Shown here piece by piece: positions 45,758-46,131 of a DNA stretch of 46,131 bases (positions within the stretch are counted from its first letter, which is position 1; the number at the start of each line of letters is the position of its first letter). Source of the DNA: Saccoglossus kowalevskii. Lineage: Eukaryota > Hemichordata > Enteropneusta > Harrimaniidae. Made by a program: the position numbers and the translations under genes. The stretch spans positions 173,838 to 219,968 of the forward strand of contig NW_003124905.1 of the NCBI RefSeq assembly GCF_000003605.2, in the 5' to 3' direction. The notes beneath the pieces were generated by a model, which was not told where the DNA came from, ran no database searches, and saw nothing but the letters and a program-made list of their open reading frames with translations.

Positions 45758-46131
45758 CAAATCTTATAATCGATAAAACATAACACAAGTACACATTAAA
45801 TTATTAATATTAATTCAATTATTTCATTTTAAATATTTATTTTTTTATTTTAAGGAATTATACGAACTTAATCAATTTAAATTCGTGGATGCTTCACACA
45901 AGAGTCAAAATGAGTAGCGTGCTTAAACAGATATGAGTGTTCCACCCACTGCTCGAATGCTTTGTAATATAACAAATCTTATAATCGATAAAACATAACA
46001 CAAGTACACATTAAATTATTAATATTAATTCAATTATTTCATTTTAAATATTTATTTTTTTATTTTAAGGAATTATACGAACTTAATCAATTTAAATTCG
46101 TATGCTTCACACAAGAGTCAAAATGAGTAGC
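45758..46131. repeat. Two nearly identical direct repeat units at the window edge
   Basis: Units 45758-45918 and 45973-46131 are identical except for a 2-nt deletion (TTCGTGGATGC versus TTCGTATGC). The period is 215 nt. A 54-nt segment separates the units, and the second one reaches the last base of the window, so more copies may follow. The units are very AT-rich and non-coding. This could be a young minisatellite or satellite, or an assembly artefact. Confidence 0.85.

Noticed and set aside
1-46131. CRISPR arrays, operons, rRNA and full tRNA genes
   Set aside because: None were seen. The window has spliced genes and eukaryotic retroelements, and no regular spacer array.

Overview
This is an AT-rich, intron-bearing animal genome window, full of transposons and low in genes. 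There are no operons or Shine-Dalgarno sites. Genes are split by GT-AG introns, and three retroelement types are present: BEL/Pao, Ty3/gypsy-like, and an L1/Tx1-like LINE. The one gene with a recognisable family is a natriuretic-peptide-receptor-type ligand-binding domain. Together these suggest a bilaterian invertebrate, probably marine, but the sequence does not fix the phylum.

Layout. 1-1.1 kb: decayed 3' part of a BEL/Pao pol (integrase to C-terminal domain). 1.3-5.2 kb: a large imperfect inverted repeat. 6.9-9.4 kb, minus strand: secreted-protein gene A, which I reconstructed as a 5'UTR exon, a signal-peptide exon, a 25-nt microexon and a last exon of about 100 codons. 10.1-16.1 kb: a decayed Ty3/gypsy-like LTR element split by a 5'-truncated L1/Tx1-like LINE. 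16.8-17.7 kb: one arm of a second inverted duplication. 17.8-20.7 kb, minus strand: gene B, a tandem paralogue of A with the same exon structure. 22.7-23.8 kb: the other arm of that second inverted duplication. 23.8-41.8 kb: no convincing gene, only MITEs and small repeats. 41.87-42.65 kb, plus strand: first coding exon of the natriuretic-peptide-receptor-like protein, whose remaining exons lie mostly or wholly outside. 45.76-46.13 kb: two nearly identical ~160-bp repeat units (period 215 bp), running to the window edge.

The most original content is the A/B pair. Both encode small secreted proteins (129 and 126 aa by my splicing) with a core domain I cannot assign to a family. They share four exon-intron boundaries, including the microexon, and differ at a codon split across two exons (Ser in A, Cys in B). 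An intronic repeat sits in opposite orientations in the two copies, and a MITE is present in A only. I see no shared pathway between A/B and the receptor. A secreted ligand and a peptide receptor in one window is suggestive only. All splice models and repeat alignments were made by eye, without RNA data or database searches.
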